Assembly (NCBI RefSeq): GCF_002752655.1 | Contig: NZ_CP023737.1 | Location: 310,001-374,000 of the forward strand | DNA from: Methylosinus trichosporium OB3b | Lineage (GTDB): Bacteria > Pseudomonadota > Alphaproteobacteria > Rhizobiales > Beijerinckiaceae | Reading direction: 5' to 3' | DNA: 64,000 nucleotides | Shown: positions 7,687-17,420 of the stretch, one piece after another | Numbering within the stretch: the stretch's first letter is position 1 | Layout: every line of letters begins with the position of its first letter | Made by a program: the position numbers and the translations under genes | Notes under the pieces: generated by a model | The model's input: the letters and a program-made list of their open reading frames with translations, nothing else | What the model was told of the DNA's origin: nothing | Database searches by the model: none

Positions 7687-10600
7687 ATGAGAAATAAGAG
7701 GTTTCTCGTCGCCACAATCGTCGGTCTGATCCTTTCGGGGTGGAATTTCACAATCCCAACGCGAGGCTCTGGGCATGAGTGGTTCGCAATGTCGATGGCT
7801 TTCGGTCAGGCATGCGTCCCGCCCGTTTGGGAGCCCGATTGTCTTCCGATGATCGACGTAGGCGGGGCACAGGTCAACGTCGGAGAGAACTCAGGAAATC
7901 CGAGCGATTTGTTCGCTTGGTGGTGGGGGGGGCTTCGGCAACGGGATCGGCGGCGGCGGATTCGGAGCGACGGGTGGCGACGTAGCGGGCGCCGGGAGTC
8001 GAAATAATTTCGATCGTTCCCAGAACCAAGGCGACCGCGCCGATATTTGTGTCGGTGATCCGATCAATTTTGCCACCGGTAGCCAATTTGAAAAGGAGAC
8101 GGATTATTCGGCGGCCGGACGTCTACCTCTCACGTTGATTCGTTACTACAACAGCATGGACCCGAGTGGACTGCATGAGCTGGGGAGAAATTGGCACCTA
8201 TCCTATAGCCGCTCTATCGCTGTCAATGGGGCCACTGCCGCGATAACGCGCGATGATGGTCGAGTGCTCACTTTTACTTCATCGAACGGTACATGGACGC
8301 CCCCGCTCTACGCAAGCTACAGCCTGTCGTCGACGTCATCCGGCTACACGTTGATAACCGATCTGGACGAAACGGAAACATACAACAGCGCTGGAAAGCT
8401 GCTCTCCTATTCAGATCGCGGGGGGCTTAAGATTACCCTTGTTTACGACGGTCAGGGGCGCGTCTCCACCATTAAAGACCTCTTCGGCCGCACGATGACA
8501 TTCTCCTATAATTCGGGTTCTTTGATTTCCCGCGTGCAAACGCCCGACGGGAATCGCTACGATTACGGCTATAACGCCGACCAGCGGCTCACTTCGGTGA
8601 CGTTTCCTGACGGGTCAGTCCGACGATATCTTTATGAACGCAGTGGCCAACCCAACTCATTGACCGGCGTCGTCGACGAGAACAACATACGCTATACTAC
8701 AACTGAGTATGATGATTCTGGGCGCGCTGTTTCCTCTCAACACGCTGGCGGAGCGGATCGCTATTCGGTTTCCTACGACAATTTGAGTTCGACCGGCGTC
8801 GTCGATGTCAAGATGCCGCTCGGTGGCTCGCAGAAATATACACTCAAATCCGTCAACGGGCTCGCCAAGCAGATCGAGCAGTGGCGTGGCTGCGCGGAAT
8901 GCTCTCCTAATGGCTCCAGCGGGCAAAGCAATGCCAATGTCTACGACAGCAACGGAAATGTGAAGAGCTATACAGACTTTAATGGTAACAAAACGACTGC
9001 AATCTACGACCAGTCGCGCAACCTGCCGACGTCGGAGACACTGGCTGCCGGAACGCCGGTTGCTCGCAGCATCACGACCACTTGGCACTCGAAATTCCGC
9101 CTGCCGACGAAGATCGTCGATGGCGCGCGCACCTTTACCTATTCGTACGATGCGGCCAAGGGCGTTCTGCTGACAGCGGCAGTTGCAACATCGACCTCTT
9201 CGAGCACGCGCACCTACGCCTATAACAACGTCGGCCAAGTGACATCCGCAACGGACCCGAGAGGTCGTGTGACGGGCTACGCGTATGACGCCATGGGCAA
9301 TCTCAGCAGCGTGACCAATGCGCGCGGTCACACCACGGCTTTCACGAGCTACGACGCCAACGGCCGGCCGCTGACAATCCAAGACCCCAACGGCGTCGTC
9401 ACAACGTTGACCTACAATTTCCGTGGGCAAATCACCTCGAGCATCAAACTCGGGCAGTCGACGACCTACACCTATGACGCGACCGGCCAGTTGACCAAGC
9501 GTCGAGAGCCGACTGGCGCTACGCTTTATTTTGGTTATGACGCAGCACACCGGCTCACAAGCGTTCGCGACGGCGCCGGCAACAAGATTGTCTACACGCT
9601 CGATGCTGCAGGAAATCGGATCGGTGAAGAGGCTTTCGATCCAAGCGGCGTGCGGGTCCGCAAGCATAATCGCGGCTATGATGGTCTCGAACGCCTTTCA
9701 CAGGACGTCGGCGCCTATGAACAGACATCGATGTACGATTATGATTCCAACGATAATACTGTTGGCATACAAAATCCGAACGGTAATGTGACGGCTTTCA
9801 CTTATGATGCGCTCGACCGACTTTCGAAGAAAACATATCCGCTGAACGACGTCTTCAGCGGAGGCGCCGGCACAATCGTCTTTGCGGACATTCTGTATGC
9901 CTATGACGCCAACGGTCGCCTCGCCAGCGTGACCGACCCTCGCGGGCTGACCACGCGCTACACGAACAATTTGCTCGATCTGCCGGACGCGATCGCCAGC
10001 CCCGACACGCGACTGACCTCCAAAACCTATGACGCCGCCGGCAATGTGCTGACCTCGACCGACGCCCTCAGCCAGACGACGACCTATCTCTACGATCAGT
10101 TGAGCCGACTGGTGAAGACGACTTATGCAGACGGTTCCATAGCGACCTACGTCTATGATCAAGGCGACTATGGGATCGGTCGTCTCACCTCTGTAACAGA
10201 TTCCACTGGAACAACCAGCTTCGCCTATGACGCCTTCGGCCATGTCGTGCAGAAGACGCAGACCATTGGCGCCGTCACGCTCACGTCGAAATGGTTTTAT
10301 CACGCGACCAACGGACGCCTCATCGGCCACACCTATCCGTCGGGCTTCAAGCTCCTCTATTCCTATGACAGCGCCGGACGCGTCAGCGCAATTACCCTCC
10401 AGCGGCCGGATGGAACACAGTCGACACTGATCGGCGCGATCTCCTATGGCCCGTTCGAGACCATCACATCCTGGAATCCGAATGTTTCAGGCGGCGGCTC
10501 CTATATTCGCAGCTTCAATGCTGACGGCCGCATCACGAACATCACCTCCTCGACCGGCAACAAGCTGACCTATACCTATGACGCAGGCGGACGGATCAAG

Positions 10601-11857
10601 TCGATCTCGGAGAGCAATCTCGCAGTCAAGAGCTTCTACTATGACCGCAATGACCGCCTGATACGCTATGCCCGCGCCTCCAACTCTATCCTGTATGACT
10701 ATGACAATGCCGACAATCGCACCTCGGCTGGCGGCTCTGTCTATACGATCTCGACGACGGGCAATCGCATCGCCAGCATTGTTGCCGCCGGCTCGAGCAC
10801 GATACAATCCTTTAGTTGGGATGCCGCCGGCGGACTGAGGACCCACGCCAGCGATTTCACCTTGGGCTATGACAAGCGCAATCGGCTGGTGCAGGCCAAG
10901 GTCGGCGCGCTGACCACGAAATATGGCGTCAACGACCTCGGCCAGCGCGTGACGAAGAGTGGGGCGAGCGGACAGGTCGAATATTTCTACGACCTATCGA
11001 GCCATGTCATCGGGACCTATGACCAGAGCGGCGCGGCGAAGGAGGAGATCGTCTGGCTCGGCGATCTGCCGGTGGCGACGCTGCAGAGCGGCGCGGCCTA
11101 TTTCATCATGCCGGATCAGCTCGGCGCGCCGCATGAGATCGTCAATGCGGCAAACGCCCGAGTGTGGTTCTGGGACCATGACCCGTTCGGCAATGGAGCG
11201 CCGACGGCGACCGCGGGCTTTTCGCATGATTTGCGCTTCCCGGGCCAGATCTACGACGCTGAGACGCGCCTGCACTACAATGGATTTCGCGATTATTCGC
11301 CGACGCTCGGCCGATATGTTCAGAGCGATCCCATCGGGCTGGCTGGAGGAATCAATACATATAATTATGTAAACAGCAATCCGCTTTCAAATATTGACTC
11401 GTCTGGATTAGAGACTCTTGTGATAACGAGTGGAGGAATTTCCTCAAACCCATTTGGGCACTCCGCACTTGCATTTACTGGACAAGGTGTTTACAGTTAC
11501 GGCACTGCTGATCTTTATGGCTCTAGTACTACAGCTTATATTCAGGGGCAGTTGGTTAGCCGTAGCGTTACCATTACCACGCTCAAAACGACATCCGAGC
11601 AGGAGGAGAGCATGGCAAACTATTACAAGCAAAACTACGGGCGTGGTACAAAATACTCGGTGATATCAAATAACTGTGCAAATGCAGCCGCAGGTGCATT
11701 AAGCGGCGCTGGCGTAATAGGTCCCCTTTTTAGTACTGCGCTAATGCTTCCTTACGACCCTCAGCATTGGGCTTCGCAACAATTAGGCTCCGTTACACAA
11801 ACACTGGCGCAAGGCAGCGCGCTCCCATCTGGATTTGATGCATTTAACCCTCGATAG
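7687..11857 (+). CDS. RHS/YD-repeat polymorphic toxin (reading frame broken at an 8-G run)
   Basis: GGAGG precedes the ATG. The first segment (MRNKRFLVATIVGLILSG) is a signal peptide or membrane anchor. At 7925-7932 a run of eight G shifts the frame: with seven G the frame continues as WWWGGFGNGIGGGGF and on through GDPINFATGSQFEKETDY, the usual N-terminal RHS entry motif, into the open frame that ends at 11857. About 1,390 residues in total. From there some 20-25 YD repeats (forms of YDxxGR) build the shell, and the core-closing motif ends in RYVQSDPIGLAGG near 11310-11345. The last 148 residues are a variable tip. RHS proteins enclose a C-terminal toxin in a beta-cocoon and deliver it to competitors. 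The N-terminal signal suggests Sec export here, with no VgrG or PAAR nearby. Whether the frameshift is real, phase-variable or an error is open. Confidence 0.8.
11411..11854 (+). other. RHS variable toxin tip, putative papain/LRAT-like fold
   Basis: The 148-residue C-terminal tip after the RHS core. It carries NPFGHSALAF near its residue 14 and SNNCANAAAGAL near residue 87, a His-then-Cys order as in circularly permuted NlpC/P60 (LRAT-like) hydrolases. A YSYG segment lies between them, and KTTSEQEESMANYY precedes the Cys. Such folds cleave amide or ester bonds in peptidoglycan or lipids. The base composition changes here: the line 11401-11460 holds 27 G/C of 60, well below the genome background, as expected for a recombined tip. 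The fold is inferred from motif order only, and the substrate is unknown. Confidence 0.5.
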
Positions 11858-11868
11858 GAGCGTATCTA

Positions 11869-12276
11869 ATGAGTCTTTTTTTTAAACTCGGCATGCTTGG
11901 TTTGCTTTTATCTGGAGCTATGTACTATTGTTGGAAGTTGTTCGGGGTTGATGGCGTAACCGATCAAAAAGCCACATATGCGGCAATGCAGGGAGTCGAG
12001 CTTTTTTACCGAGACAAAGTTATCGCGCCCCCCTTTCTCGTTGAACAAAACGGCCTACGCTTGCTCGCTATCCCTTCTGAGGACGAAAAATTCCCTTATA
12101 TTTGGATTGCCCTGAACCGTAAAAGCCCCACCGATCTAGACGGCGTATATAAAGTTGGCGCTGGTCGTCCAAAGAAAATAAGCTGTGCCAAGATCGCTAG
12201 CGTTTTCGATCAACCGGGCATATCGGAAAGCGCGAAAGCTTTCTTGCGGACCAACTGCTCCGAGAACGATTTCTGA
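11869..12276 (+). CDS. Candidate immunity protein for the RHS tip
   Basis: A 135-residue protein starting 11 bases after the RHS stop, with TAGGAGCG upstream of its ATG. An N-terminal hydrophobic segment (about residues 2-24, FFKLGMLGLLLSGAMYYCW) anchors it, and the remaining 110 residues (one Cys in ISCAKIAS, one in RTNCSEN) would lie in the periplasm. I recognise no named family. The position just after a polymorphic toxin tip, the small size and the low G/C content (23 of 60 in 11881-11940) are the usual marks of a cognate immunity gene. A membrane-anchored periplasmic location fits a toxin that acts in the periplasm. Function is inferred from context, not homology. Confidence 0.6.
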   Translation: MSLFFKLGMLGLLLSGAMYYCWKLFGVDGVTDQKATYAAMQGVELFYRDKVIAPPFLVEQNGLRLLAIPSEDEKFPYIWIALNRKSPTDLDGVYKVGAGRPKKISCAKIASVFDQPGISESAKAFLRTNCSENDF

Positions 12277-12358
12277 GTTTGATCGATGGTGTTAGCTGAT
12301 CTAGAACCGGCTTAGTTCTACTGATTCACAACAAACCCGCGACCATCGGGGGGCCGTC

Positions 12359-12452
12359 AATGCGAGGCGCGCAGCGACAAAGCAATCCAGAGCCGCCGCG
12401 AAATATCGGAAGACGCGGCCCCTCGCCTCTGGATCGCTTCGCTCGCGATGAC
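12359..12452. repeat. Dispersed palindromic repeat (GCAATCCAGAG type)
   Basis: An imperfect inverted repeat: ATGCGAGGCGCGCAGCGACAA then GCAATCCAGAGCCGCC on the left, and GCCTCTGGATCGCTTCGCTC then GCGATGAC on the right. This matches a mobile-looking palindrome I know as common between genes in many alphaproteobacterial genomes. It lies between the immunity gene and UPF0158 and marks the right edge of the RHS island. Confidence 0.75.
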
Positions 12453-12487
12453 TGCTCGGGCGATTTCGAGCAAGCGGGCGGCGCCGC

Positions 12488-12916
12488 TCACTCGCCCTTG
12501 ATTTCGATCCCATTCTCCTCGCACCACTCCTTCAGCGCCTGTTCCTGCGCCTTCGCCTCGAACGCGTGCCAGTCCTCGAGCGCGCCTCTGCGCTCCAGCA
12601 GACCCTTGAAGCGCCCATAGGCGCCCTTGCGGCGGAAGATGTCGCGAATATCGTCGTAAAGGTCCGGCAGGCGTTCGCGCGCGAAATCGAGCACGAGCTG
12701 CTTGCCGAGATCGAGCTGCCGTTTGCCTGGAATCGCCAGATATTTTTCCTCGTCGTCGAGGTCGTCGGGCAGCTCCTCGAAATCCTCGATATCTATGGAG
12801 CGCCAGTAGATCATGCCCGACTCCCGGCGCAAGAACGCCTCTGCGTCGCCGCCGCCGTTGGTGCTGACGAATTCATGGGCGAGAGTGAGTTCGTTCCAGT
12901 CGACGATGATAGGCAT
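12488..12916 (-). CDS. UPF0158 family protein
   Basis: A 142-residue soluble acidic protein: [29 protein letters not shown], an acidic stretch ([19 protein letters not shown]), then [20 protein letters not shown] and [20 protein letters not shown]. The order of a residue pattern with a Tyr/Trp strand, acidic patch and helical FAR / GRFK segments matches UPF0158, a family with no firmly assigned biochemical role. The ATG at 12916 is where homology begins; the longer frame to 13114 runs through a low-complexity region. It is divergent from metG, with 179 bases between the starts. Confidence 0.72.
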   Translation of the reverse strand: MPIIVDWNELTLAHEFVSTNGGGDAEAFLRRESGMIYWRSIDIEDFEELPDDLDDEEKYLAIPGKRQLDLGKQLVLDFARERLPDLYDDIRDIFRRKGAYGRFKGLLERRGALEDWHAFEAKAQEQALKEWCEENGIEIKGE

Positions 12917-12994
12917 GGCGGGCGTTCCGAAGCTTCGGGGAGGGCGAAAGCTTCGCACGAGAGGGCAATCTGGTCGAGACGGCGGCGCTGCGAA

Positions 12995-13020
12995 GATGCG
13001 AGCCGGAGGCGCGCGGTCCG
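12995..13020. repeat. Degenerate single arm of palindrome family A
   Basis: GATGCGAGCCGGAGGCGCGC then GGTCCG resembles the family-A arm (GATGCGAGCCTGAAG...GCGGTCC) with several substitutions. It lies between UPF0158 and metG. Confidence 0.4.
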
Positions 13021-13095
13021 GGGCGGGGGCGCGATCTTCGCGTTCCGCCGTTCTCCGCGCTTTCGCGGCGCGGCAAAGCGCGCTAGACCAGCGGC

Positions 13096-14666
13096 ATGGC
13101 CGAACGTCCGACATACATGATCTCCACCGCCATTCCCTATGCGAATGGCGCCCCCATATCGGTCACGCCTATGAGCGGATCGCCACCGACGCCTTCGCCC
13201 GCTTCAAGCGGCTCGACGGCTATGACGTGCTGTTCGTCACCGGCATGGACGAGCACGGCCAGAAGATGCAGCGCACCGCCGAGCGCGAGGGGCTGACGCC
13301 CCAGCAGCTCGCCGACCGCACCGCCGCGCAGTTCCAGACCATGGGCGAGACGCTGAACGCGCTCGCCGACGACGTCGTGCGCACCACCCAGCCGCGCCAT
13401 GCCGCGACCGTGCTGGAAATCTGGCGGCGCATGGAGGCGGCGGGCGACATCTATCTCGCCAAATATTGCGGCTGGTACTCCGTCCGCGACGAGGCCTATT
13501 ACGACGAGAGCGAGATCTCGGAGGTCGAGGGCAAGAAGCTCGCGCCGACCGGAACGCCGGTCGAATGGGTGGAGGAGGAGAGCTGGTTCTTCAAGCTCTC
13601 CGCTTATGCGGATCGGCTGCTCGCCCATTACGAGGCGCATCCCGATTTCATCACGCCGGACAAATATAAAAACGAGATCGTCGCCTTCGTGAAGCGCGGC
13701 CTCTCCGATCTCTCGATCAGCCGCACCACTTTCGACTGGGGCATTCCGGTTCCGGAGAAGCCGGAGACGAACGCCAAGCATGTGATGTATGTGTGGGTCG
13801 ACGCGCTCACCAATTACATCACCGCGACCGGCTTTCTGACCGGGGAGGGGGATCGGACCCGCTTCTGGCCGGCGAACGCCCATGTGATCGGCAAGGACAT
13901 CACCCGTTTCCACGCCATCTATTGGCCGGCCTTTCTGATGTCGGCCGGCGCGCCGCTCCCGAAGCAGATCGTCGTGCACGGCTTTTTGTTCAGCCGCGGC
14001 GAGAAGATGTCGAAATCGCTCGGCAATGTCGTCGATCCGATCGATCTTGCGACGCGCTATGGCGTCGACCAGCTGCGCTATTTCTTCCTGCGCGAGATTC
14101 CTTTCGGCCAGGACGGCAATTATTCGCACGAGGCGATCGTCAACCGCATCAACGCCGATCTCGCCAACGACCTCGGCAATCTGGCGCAGCGCTCGCTGTC
14201 GATGATCGCCAAGAATTGCGGCGGCAAGGTTCCGAGCCCGGGCGAATTGACCGAGGCCGACCGGGCGCTGCTGGCAGAGGCCGCGGCGGCGCTGGAGAAG
14301 GCGAGAGCGGCGATCGACGCCTATGCGCCGCATCTGGCGCTCGCCGAGATCTTCGGCGTTGTCGGCGACGCCAACCGCTATTTCGCCGGCGAGGAGCCCT
14401 GGACGAAGAAAAAGACCGATCCGAAGCGCATGGAGACCATCCTCTATGTGACGGCGGAGGCGCTGCGGCGGCTGGCGATTCCGCTGCAGCCGTTCATTCC
14501 GAGCGCGGCTGCGAGCCTTCTGAACCTGCTCGGCGTCGCCGAGTCGGCGCGCGGCTTCGCGTCGGCCGGCGAGACGCATGCGCTCGTCTCCGGCGCGCCG
14601 CTGCCGGCGCCGGCGCCCGTGTTTCCGCGTTATGTGGAGGAGGCCGAGGCGGGAGACAAAGGCTGA
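13096..14666 (+). CDS. metG: Methionyl-tRNA synthetase, with a one-base deletion at the HIGH motif
   Basis: Charges tRNA-Met in the cytoplasm. The true start is ATG 13096 ([20 protein letters not shown]). At the C run 13151-13155 the frame is lost: one more C would give [17 protein letters not shown] and join the downstream frame that stays open to 14666. Restored, the protein has 523 residues, the usual length for the short alphaproteobacterial form without the C-terminal dimerisation domain. KMSKSLGN (in [14 protein letters not shown]) and the anticodon-binding helical domain are intact. The zinc knuckle is of the short type. metG is followed by a secreted-protein gene, tatD and an MBL gene, the common alphaproteobacterial order. 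Because metG is essential, a sequencing or assembly error is the likeliest cause. Confidence 0.88.
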
Positions 14667-14680
14667 AGCGGAGGCTTGAA

Positions 14681-15187
14681 ATGGGGAAGGGCCATTGGCG
14701 CGGGCTTCTCGGAGCGATGGCGGTCGTTCTCCTCGCGAGCGCAGCGCTCGCCGAGAGCTGGCGCCAATATCGTAACGCGCGGTTCGGGACGACGGCCGAC
14801 GTGCCGGCGGATTGGACCATGGGCGAGGCGCCGGAGAATGACGACGGCCGCGTCTTCGCCTCGCCCGACGGACGCGCGCAGATCACCGTCTCCGGCGGCT
14901 TTCGGACCGATCAGAAGGCGCAGGAGTTCGCTGATCGGCTGGCGCCGGGCAAGGGCGAGACTGTCACCTATCGGCGGCGGGCCAAAGACTGGCTCGCGGT
15001 GTCGGGAACGAAAGGCGATCGAATTTTCTATCGAAAGGCGCTGCTCTCCTGTAATGGGACGGTCTGGAACAGCGTCGCCATCGATTATCCGGCGGCGCAG
15101 AAGAAGAAGCTCGATCCGCTGGTGACGCGCGTCGCGCGCTCGCTGCGCGCCGGGCCGGGCGATGCGCATATGACGGATTGCCCGTAA
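14681..15187 (+). CDS. Secreted protein of unknown function
   Basis: A 168-residue protein with a signal peptide (LLGAMAVVLLASAALAE, cleavage near residue 26). The mature part starts SWRQYRNARFGTTADVPADW, the opening seen in many alphaproteobacterial periplasmic proteins, and has FASPDGRAQITVSGG, SGTKGDRIFYRKALLSCN and YPAAQKKKLDPLVTRVARSL. This pattern of a short beta-rich domain recalls small proteins that follow catalytic or kinase genes in this class, but I assign no named function. GGAGG is well placed before ATG 14681. It lies 14 bases after metG on the same strand and 15 before tatD, so it is likely co-transcribed with both. Confidence 0.7.
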   Translation: MGKGHWRGLLGAMAVVLLASAALAESWRQYRNARFGTTADVPADWTMGEAPENDDGRVFASPDGRAQITVSGGFRTDQKAQEFADRLAPGKGETVTYRRRAKDWLAVSGTKGDRIFYRKALLSCNGTVWNSVAIDYPAAQKKKLDPLVTRVARSLRAGPGDAHMTDCP

Positions 15188-15202
15188 CGAGGCGTTGGAC
15201 GA

Positions 15203-16048
15203 ATGCTCATCGACACCCATTGCCATCTCGACTTCCCCGATTTCGCTCCCGAACAGGACGAGGTCATCGCGCGCGGGCGCGCGCAGGGTGTCGCGCGCTT
15301 CATCACTATCTCGACCCATGTCGGGAAATACGCGGGGGTCCTCGCCGTCGCCGAGCGTTTTGAGGATGTGTTCTGCACCGTTGGCACGCATCCCATTCAT
15401 GCGCATGAGGAGCCCGAGGCCAGCGTCGCCGAGCTCGTCGAGCTGTCGCGTCACGAGAAATGCGTGGGGCTGGGCGAGGCGGGGCTCGATTATTTCCACG
15501 ACAAGGCGTCGCGCGATCTGGCGCATCGCGTGTTCCGCACCCACATCGCCGCGGCGCGCGAGAGCGGCTTGCCGCTTGTCATCCATGCGCGCGACGCCGA
15601 CGAAGATTGCGCGGCGATTCTGCGCGAGGAAATGGGGAAGGGGCCCTTCCCGGCCCTGATCCATTGTTTCACCAGCACGCGCGCGCTGGCCGACACGGCG
15701 ATCGAGCTCGGCCTCTCCATCTCCTTTTCCGGCGTCGTGACCTTCAAGAGCGCGCAGAATCTGCGCGACATCGCCCGCGACGTGCCGATGGAGCGGCTGC
15801 TGGTGGAGACCGACGCGCCCTTTCTCGCGCCGACGCCGCATCGCGGCAAGCGCAACGAGCCGGCCTATGTCGCCGATACGGCGCGCGTGCTGGCGGAGGT
15901 CAAGGGCGTCTCCTTCGAGGAGATGGCGGCGCAGACGACCGCCAATGCGCTGCGGCTGTTCGCCAAGATGACGCGGCCGCAGGAGGATGCGAGCCAGAAG
16001 GCTCGCGGTCCGGGCGCGGACCGCCAGTCCTCGCAGGCGGCCGAATGA
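15203..16048 (+). CDS. tatD: TatD family metal-dependent hydrolase
   Basis: A 281-residue TIM-barrel nuclease of the TatD/YcfH family. MLIDTHCHLDF gives the first metal-binding HxH pair. VGTHPIHAHE (about residue 60), GEAGLDYF (about 92), PLVIHARDADED (about 132), IHCFTST (about 156) and VETDAPFLAP (about 206) are the other active-site strands. Such proteins are 3'-5' exo/endonucleases with repair or RNA roles. The last 20 residues (EDASQKARGPGADRQSSQAA) lie outside the family fold and are encoded by a degenerate copy of palindrome A. The stop overlaps the start of the next gene by 4 bases (ATGA), indicating coupling. Confidence 0.92.
   Translation: MLIDTHCHLDFPDFAPEQDEVIARGRAQGVARFITISTHVGKYAGVLAVAERFEDVFCTVGTHPIHAHEEPEASVAELVELSRHEKCVGLGEAGLDYFHDKASRDLAHRVFRTHIAAARESGLPLVIHARDADEDCAAILREEMGKGPFPALIHCFTSTRALADTAIELGLSISFSGVVTFKSAQNLRDIARDVPMERLLVETDAPFLAPTPHRGKRNEPAYVADTARVLAEVKGVSFEEMAAQTTANALRLFAKMTRPQEDASQKARGPGADRQSSQAAE
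15986..16041. repeat. Palindrome family A copy inside the tatD 3' end
   Basis: GATGCGAGCCAGAAGGCTCG then CGGTCCGG forms the left arm; a diverged right arm (GCGGACCGCCAGTCCTCGC then AGGC) follows. It matches the intergenic copies at 19660, 21175 and 38075. It is translated as the tatD tail. Confidence 0.6.
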
Positions 16049-16839
16049 GCCTCGTCGTCACCATCCTCGGCTGCGGGTCGTCGGGCGGCGTGCCGCGCGT
16101 CGGCCAGGGCTGGGGCGCGTGCGACCCGAGCAATCCGAAGAATCGCCGCCGGCGCTGCTCGATCCTGGCCGCGCGAACGACGGGCGAATCGCGCACCAAT
16201 GTGCTCATCGACACGTCGCCGGATCTGCGCGAGCAATTGATCGACGCTGCGGTCGATCATCTCGACGCCATCTTGTTCACGCATCCGCACGCCGACCACA
16301 CTCATGGCGTCGACGATGTGCGCGGGCTGGTGCTGGAGAGCGGCCGCCGCATTCCGGCCTATCTGGACGAGCCGACGGCGAAGATGCTGACCTCGCGGTT
16401 CGACTATATCTTCGAGACGCCTCCCGGCAGCTTTTATCCGCCGCTGCTCGACGAGCATCGCATCCATCTCGGCCGCGAGATCGCCGTCGACGGGCCTGGA
16501 GGCGTCGTCGAGGCCATGCCGTTCCGGCTCGATCACGGCGACATGGACGCGCTCGGCTTCCGCATCGGCGGACTGGCCTACACGCCCGACCTCAATTCGG
16601 TGCCGAAGGAGAGCTTCCGCCATCTCGAGGGGCTGGATGTCTGGATCATCGACGCGCTGCGCCACAAGCGGCACGGCACGCATCTCTCCGTCGGCGAGGC
16701 GCTGGAATGGATCGCCCATTTCAAGCCGCGCCGCGCGATCCTGACCGATCTGCATGTCGATCTCGACTATCACGCGCTCGCTGCAATGCTGCCGGAGCAT
16801 GTGACGCCGGCTTATGACGGCCTGCGAATCGAGCTCTGA
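16045..16839 (+). CDS. MBL-fold metallo-hydrolase, PhnP-like
   Basis: A 264-residue metallo-beta-lactamase-fold protein. It opens with VTILGCGSSGGVPRVGQGWG, a PhnP/RNase Z-like signature, and has a CDPSNPKNRRRRCS segment with cysteines that may bind structural zinc. The metal motif is THPHADHTHGVDD (about residues 74-86), with FRLDHGD and LTDLHVDLDYH later in the chain. Relatives include cyclic phosphodiesterase PhnP, but no C-P lyase genes are nearby, so the substrate is unknown. It starts within the tatD stop codon and ends a compact metG-tatD-MBL unit. Confidence 0.85.
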   Translation: MSLVVTILGCGSSGGVPRVGQGWGACDPSNPKNRRRRCSILAARTTGESRTNVLIDTSPDLREQLIDAAVDHLDAILFTHPHADHTHGVDDVRGLVLESGRRIPAYLDEPTAKMLTSRFDYIFETPPGSFYPPLLDEHRIHLGREIAVDGPGGVVEAMPFRLDHGDMDALGFRIGGLAYTPDLNSVPKESFRHLEGLDVWIIDALRHKRHGTHLSVGEALEWIAHFKPRRAILTDLHVDLDYHALAAMLPEHVTPAYDGLRIEL

Positions 16840-17420
16840 CCGGCGGCGCCGCGCGCCAATCCTTCCTTATCCATGATTCGAGTCCGGCGGCGACGGCGCC
16901 GCCGGGCATGATAGCGTTCGGGGCCAGTTCGGAAACTCGAGCGGCGCGCCCGCCTCCGCCAACCCGCGTTTTTAGGTTCCATAATATCGATTATGCGAAT
17001 CATATGCGCCCAGACGATTGATCCTGCGAGGACTTCTCCGATCGCTCGAAGGTCCCGCCCCTGTTGGACGCCGATCGGCTCGGCGAGCGAGCGACGAGCG
17101 CGCCGCCGGCGCCGCCGAGCCGCGCGATTATGTTCATAGAGGATTGAATTCAAAGAGAGCCGAGCCCTCGACCAAAAGCGGGGCTCGGGAAATTTCCGGC
17201 GTTCCGCGATTTCAACTAGCCAGGACGGTCGATTTTCTGGTAAAAAGGCCATTGCGCGGGACTATATGGCATTCAACTGGCACAGTTACCAACGCAGCGG
17301 ATCCGGCTCTCCGATAGAGGCCGGCGGCTTCGCGCGTCGTCGGGGCTCCGGCCCCCGACGAGAGACCGTGCATGTGGCTATAGCGGTCTTCAGGCGGATG
17401 GCGGAGACGAGTACATACAC
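16840..17420. other. Long intergenic region and probable cold-shock leader
   Basis: No gene supported in 581 bases. Notable: the palindrome CATAATATCGATTATG at 16980-16995 followed by a GAATC site, a terminator-like stem (CGAGCCC 17161-17167 with GGGCTCG 17181-17187), and a strong 9-bp hairpin (17337-17345 with 17353-17361, 7-base loop) about 60 bases before the cold-shock start. The last part could be a structured 5' untranslated leader. Confidence 0.45.

Noticed and set aside
7429..7776. A 115-residue minus-strand frame overlapping the RHS start
   Set aside because: It would overlap the RHS signal peptide and ribosome-binding site, and no family was recognised.
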